From the NCBI GenBank assembly GCA_963573385.1, contig CAUYLG010026712.1, positions 51,965 through 115,964 on the forward strand: a stretch of DNA of 64,000 nt. Direction: 5' to 3'. This document shows positions 62,870 through 64,000 of this stretch, in pieces. The stretch's first letter is position 1. The number at the start of each line of letters is the position of its first letter. The stretch is from Cacajao melanocephalus (lineage: Eukaryota > Chordata > Mammalia > Primates > Pitheciidae). A program made the position numbers and the translations under genes. Under the pieces are notes generated by a model. The model was not told the origin of the DNA. It searched no databases and saw only the letters and a program-made list of their open reading frames with translations.

Positions 62870-63978
62870 TTTTAAAAATTTTCCAAAATTTTAGGTTTTG
62901 AGGTACATTTGAAGGTTTGTTACATGGGTATAAACTGTGTCATGGAAGTTTGCTGTACACATTATTTCATCACTCAGATAGTAAGCATAGTTCTTAGTAG
63001 GTAGATTCAATCCTCAACCTCCTTCTACCCTCTATCCTTTGAGCAGAGACTATGTGGTTCTCTAGGTACAGATAGTTTGACCTCTTCTCTTCCTATATGG
63101 ATGCCTTTTATTTTATTTTATTTTATTTTATTTTTTTCTGACCTAATAGCTCAGACTAGGTCTTTTAGTACTATGTTGAAGAAATCTGGTAAGAACAGGT
63201 ACCCTTGCTTGTTCCAGTTCTCAAGGGGAATGCTTCCAGCATTTGCCCATTCAATATGATGTTAGCTATGAATTTGTCATAGATGGCTCTTAATATTATG
63301 AAGTAGTTTCCTTCAATTCCTAGTTTGTTGAGGGTTTTTAACACGAACAATGTTAAATTTTATCAAAAGCCTTTTCTGTGTCTGTTGAGGTGATTATTTG
63401 ATTTTTGTTTTTGATTTTTGTTTTTAATTTTGTTTATGGGATGAATCACATTTATTCATTTGCATATATTGAACCAACCTTGAATCACAGAGCTAAAGCC
63501 TCCTTGATCATGGTGGATTAGCTTTTTGATGTGCTGCTTGATTCTGTTTTTTAGTTTTTTGTTTTTTGTTTTTTTTTTGAGGGTGTTTGCAGCTATCTTC
63601 TTCAGGGATAGTAGCCTGAAAGTTTTGTTTTTTTTGTTGTATCTCTGACAGTATTGGTATCAAAATGATGCTGACCTCATAGAATGAGTTAGGGAATAGT
63701 CCATCCTCCTCAATTTTTTTGGAATAATTTCCATAGGATTAATAATAGTTCTTTCTTATACAACCGGTGGATTTTAGCTGTCAATCTGTCTGGTCCAGGA
63801 TGTTTATTTGTTGTAGTTTTGTTAAATGATTAATTCAGTTATGGAACTTGTAATTGCTCCATTCACGGTTTCAGTTTTTTACTGGTTCAGTCTTGGAGGT
63901 TATGTGTTCTCAAGAATTTACCCATTTCTTCTTGGATTTCTAGTTTGTGTGCATAGAAATGTTTGTAATAGTCTCTGA
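62870..63978 (-). mobile_element. L1 with internal deletion, runs off the window
   Basis: 62870-63050 is an L1 3' UTR in reverse complement ('aggttttgaggtacatttga', 'tttgttacatgggtataaac', 'atttcatcactcagatagta'). From about 63066 it is ORF2 reverse-transcriptase sequence, also in reverse complement ('gatagtttgacctcttctct', 'ctcaaggggaatgcttccag', 'aaagccttttctgtgtctgt'). The C-terminal half of ORF2, about 2 kb in an intact L1, is missing between them. Older L1M/L1PB style. A (TTTTA)n run at about 63107-63137 and GATTTTTGTTTTT tandem units near 63400-63430 are local expansions. Confidence 0.88.
63107..63137. repeat. (TTTTA)n microsatellite
   Basis: About five tandem TTTTA units ending in a longer T run, inside the L1 ORF2 relic. 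Confidence 0.9.
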
Positions 63979-63980
63979 GG

Positions 63981-64000
63981 TTTTTTTTTTTTTTTTTTTT
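63981..64000. repeat. Poly(T) run at the window edge
   Basis: A T run of about 20 bases reaches the last base. In this context it is most simply the A tail of a minus-strand Alu or other retrocopy inserted in the L1, just beyond the window, but the body is not visible. Confidence 0.6.

Overview
The window reads as nuclear DNA of a higher primate, most likely human. It is AT-rich and CpG-poor, and it carries Alu elements, primate-lineage L1s, THE1/MLT1 (MaLR) long terminal repeats and older L2, MIR, HAL1 and MER5A relics. I find no functional protein-coding gene. Every recognisable reading frame of length belongs to a decayed retroelement or to a low-complexity tract, and I cannot support any cellular exon. 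The only RNA-gene-derived unit is a broken 7SK retrocopy.

Layout. 1-15.3 kb: mostly unassigned sequence, with an L2 tail (about 4.3 kb), a HAL1/L1ME-like LINE (4.66-7.09 kb), a minus-strand L1 3' end joined to a GC-richer block (8.46-9.3 kb), an AluJ-like element (10.1 kb), a solo THE1 LTR with probable 5-bp target duplications (11.77-12.13 kb) and MIRs. 15.3-25.4 kb: a young-looking Alu with a target-site duplication (TSD), a repeat-poor block, a MIR, a nearly complete minus-strand THE1 provirus with both LTRs (20.98-23.26 kb), an MLT1 LTR, MER5A, and an inverted-repeat-flanked TA tract (24.62-24.80 kb). 25.4-34.3 kb: the longest repeat-poor stretch, broken by a MIR, L2 pieces and a short 5'-truncated L1 with a perfect TSD (33.0-33.24 kb). 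34.3-40.1 kb: a polypyrimidine tract of about 420 bp, MLT1A-like LTRs, MIR, L2, and a twin-primed L1 with a perfect 15-bp TSD (37.17-39.47 kb).

40.1-47.6 kb: a hairpin cluster, a minus-strand L1 fused head-to-head to a 7SK pseudogene (41.3-42.6 kb), an Alu with a TSD, and a second L1 with a 5' inversion (44.4-47.6 kb). 47.6-64 kb: L2 remnants, an essentially full-length but dead plus-strand L1 of about 6 kb (49.99-55.97 kb), a pair of diverged ~100-bp direct repeats, an AluJ, a 5'-truncated L1 (61.16-62.34 kb), and a minus-strand L1 with a large internal deletion that runs off the window edge at a poly(T) run.

No genes work together here. The coherent story is LINE-1 activity: target-primed insertions, three junctions where a minus-strand segment abuts a plus-strand one, mobilised Alu and 7SK RNAs, then decay. 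The most unusual item is the L1/7SK junction, whose topology matches twin priming with two different RNA templates. I see no evidence of a new defence, metabolic or signalling system.
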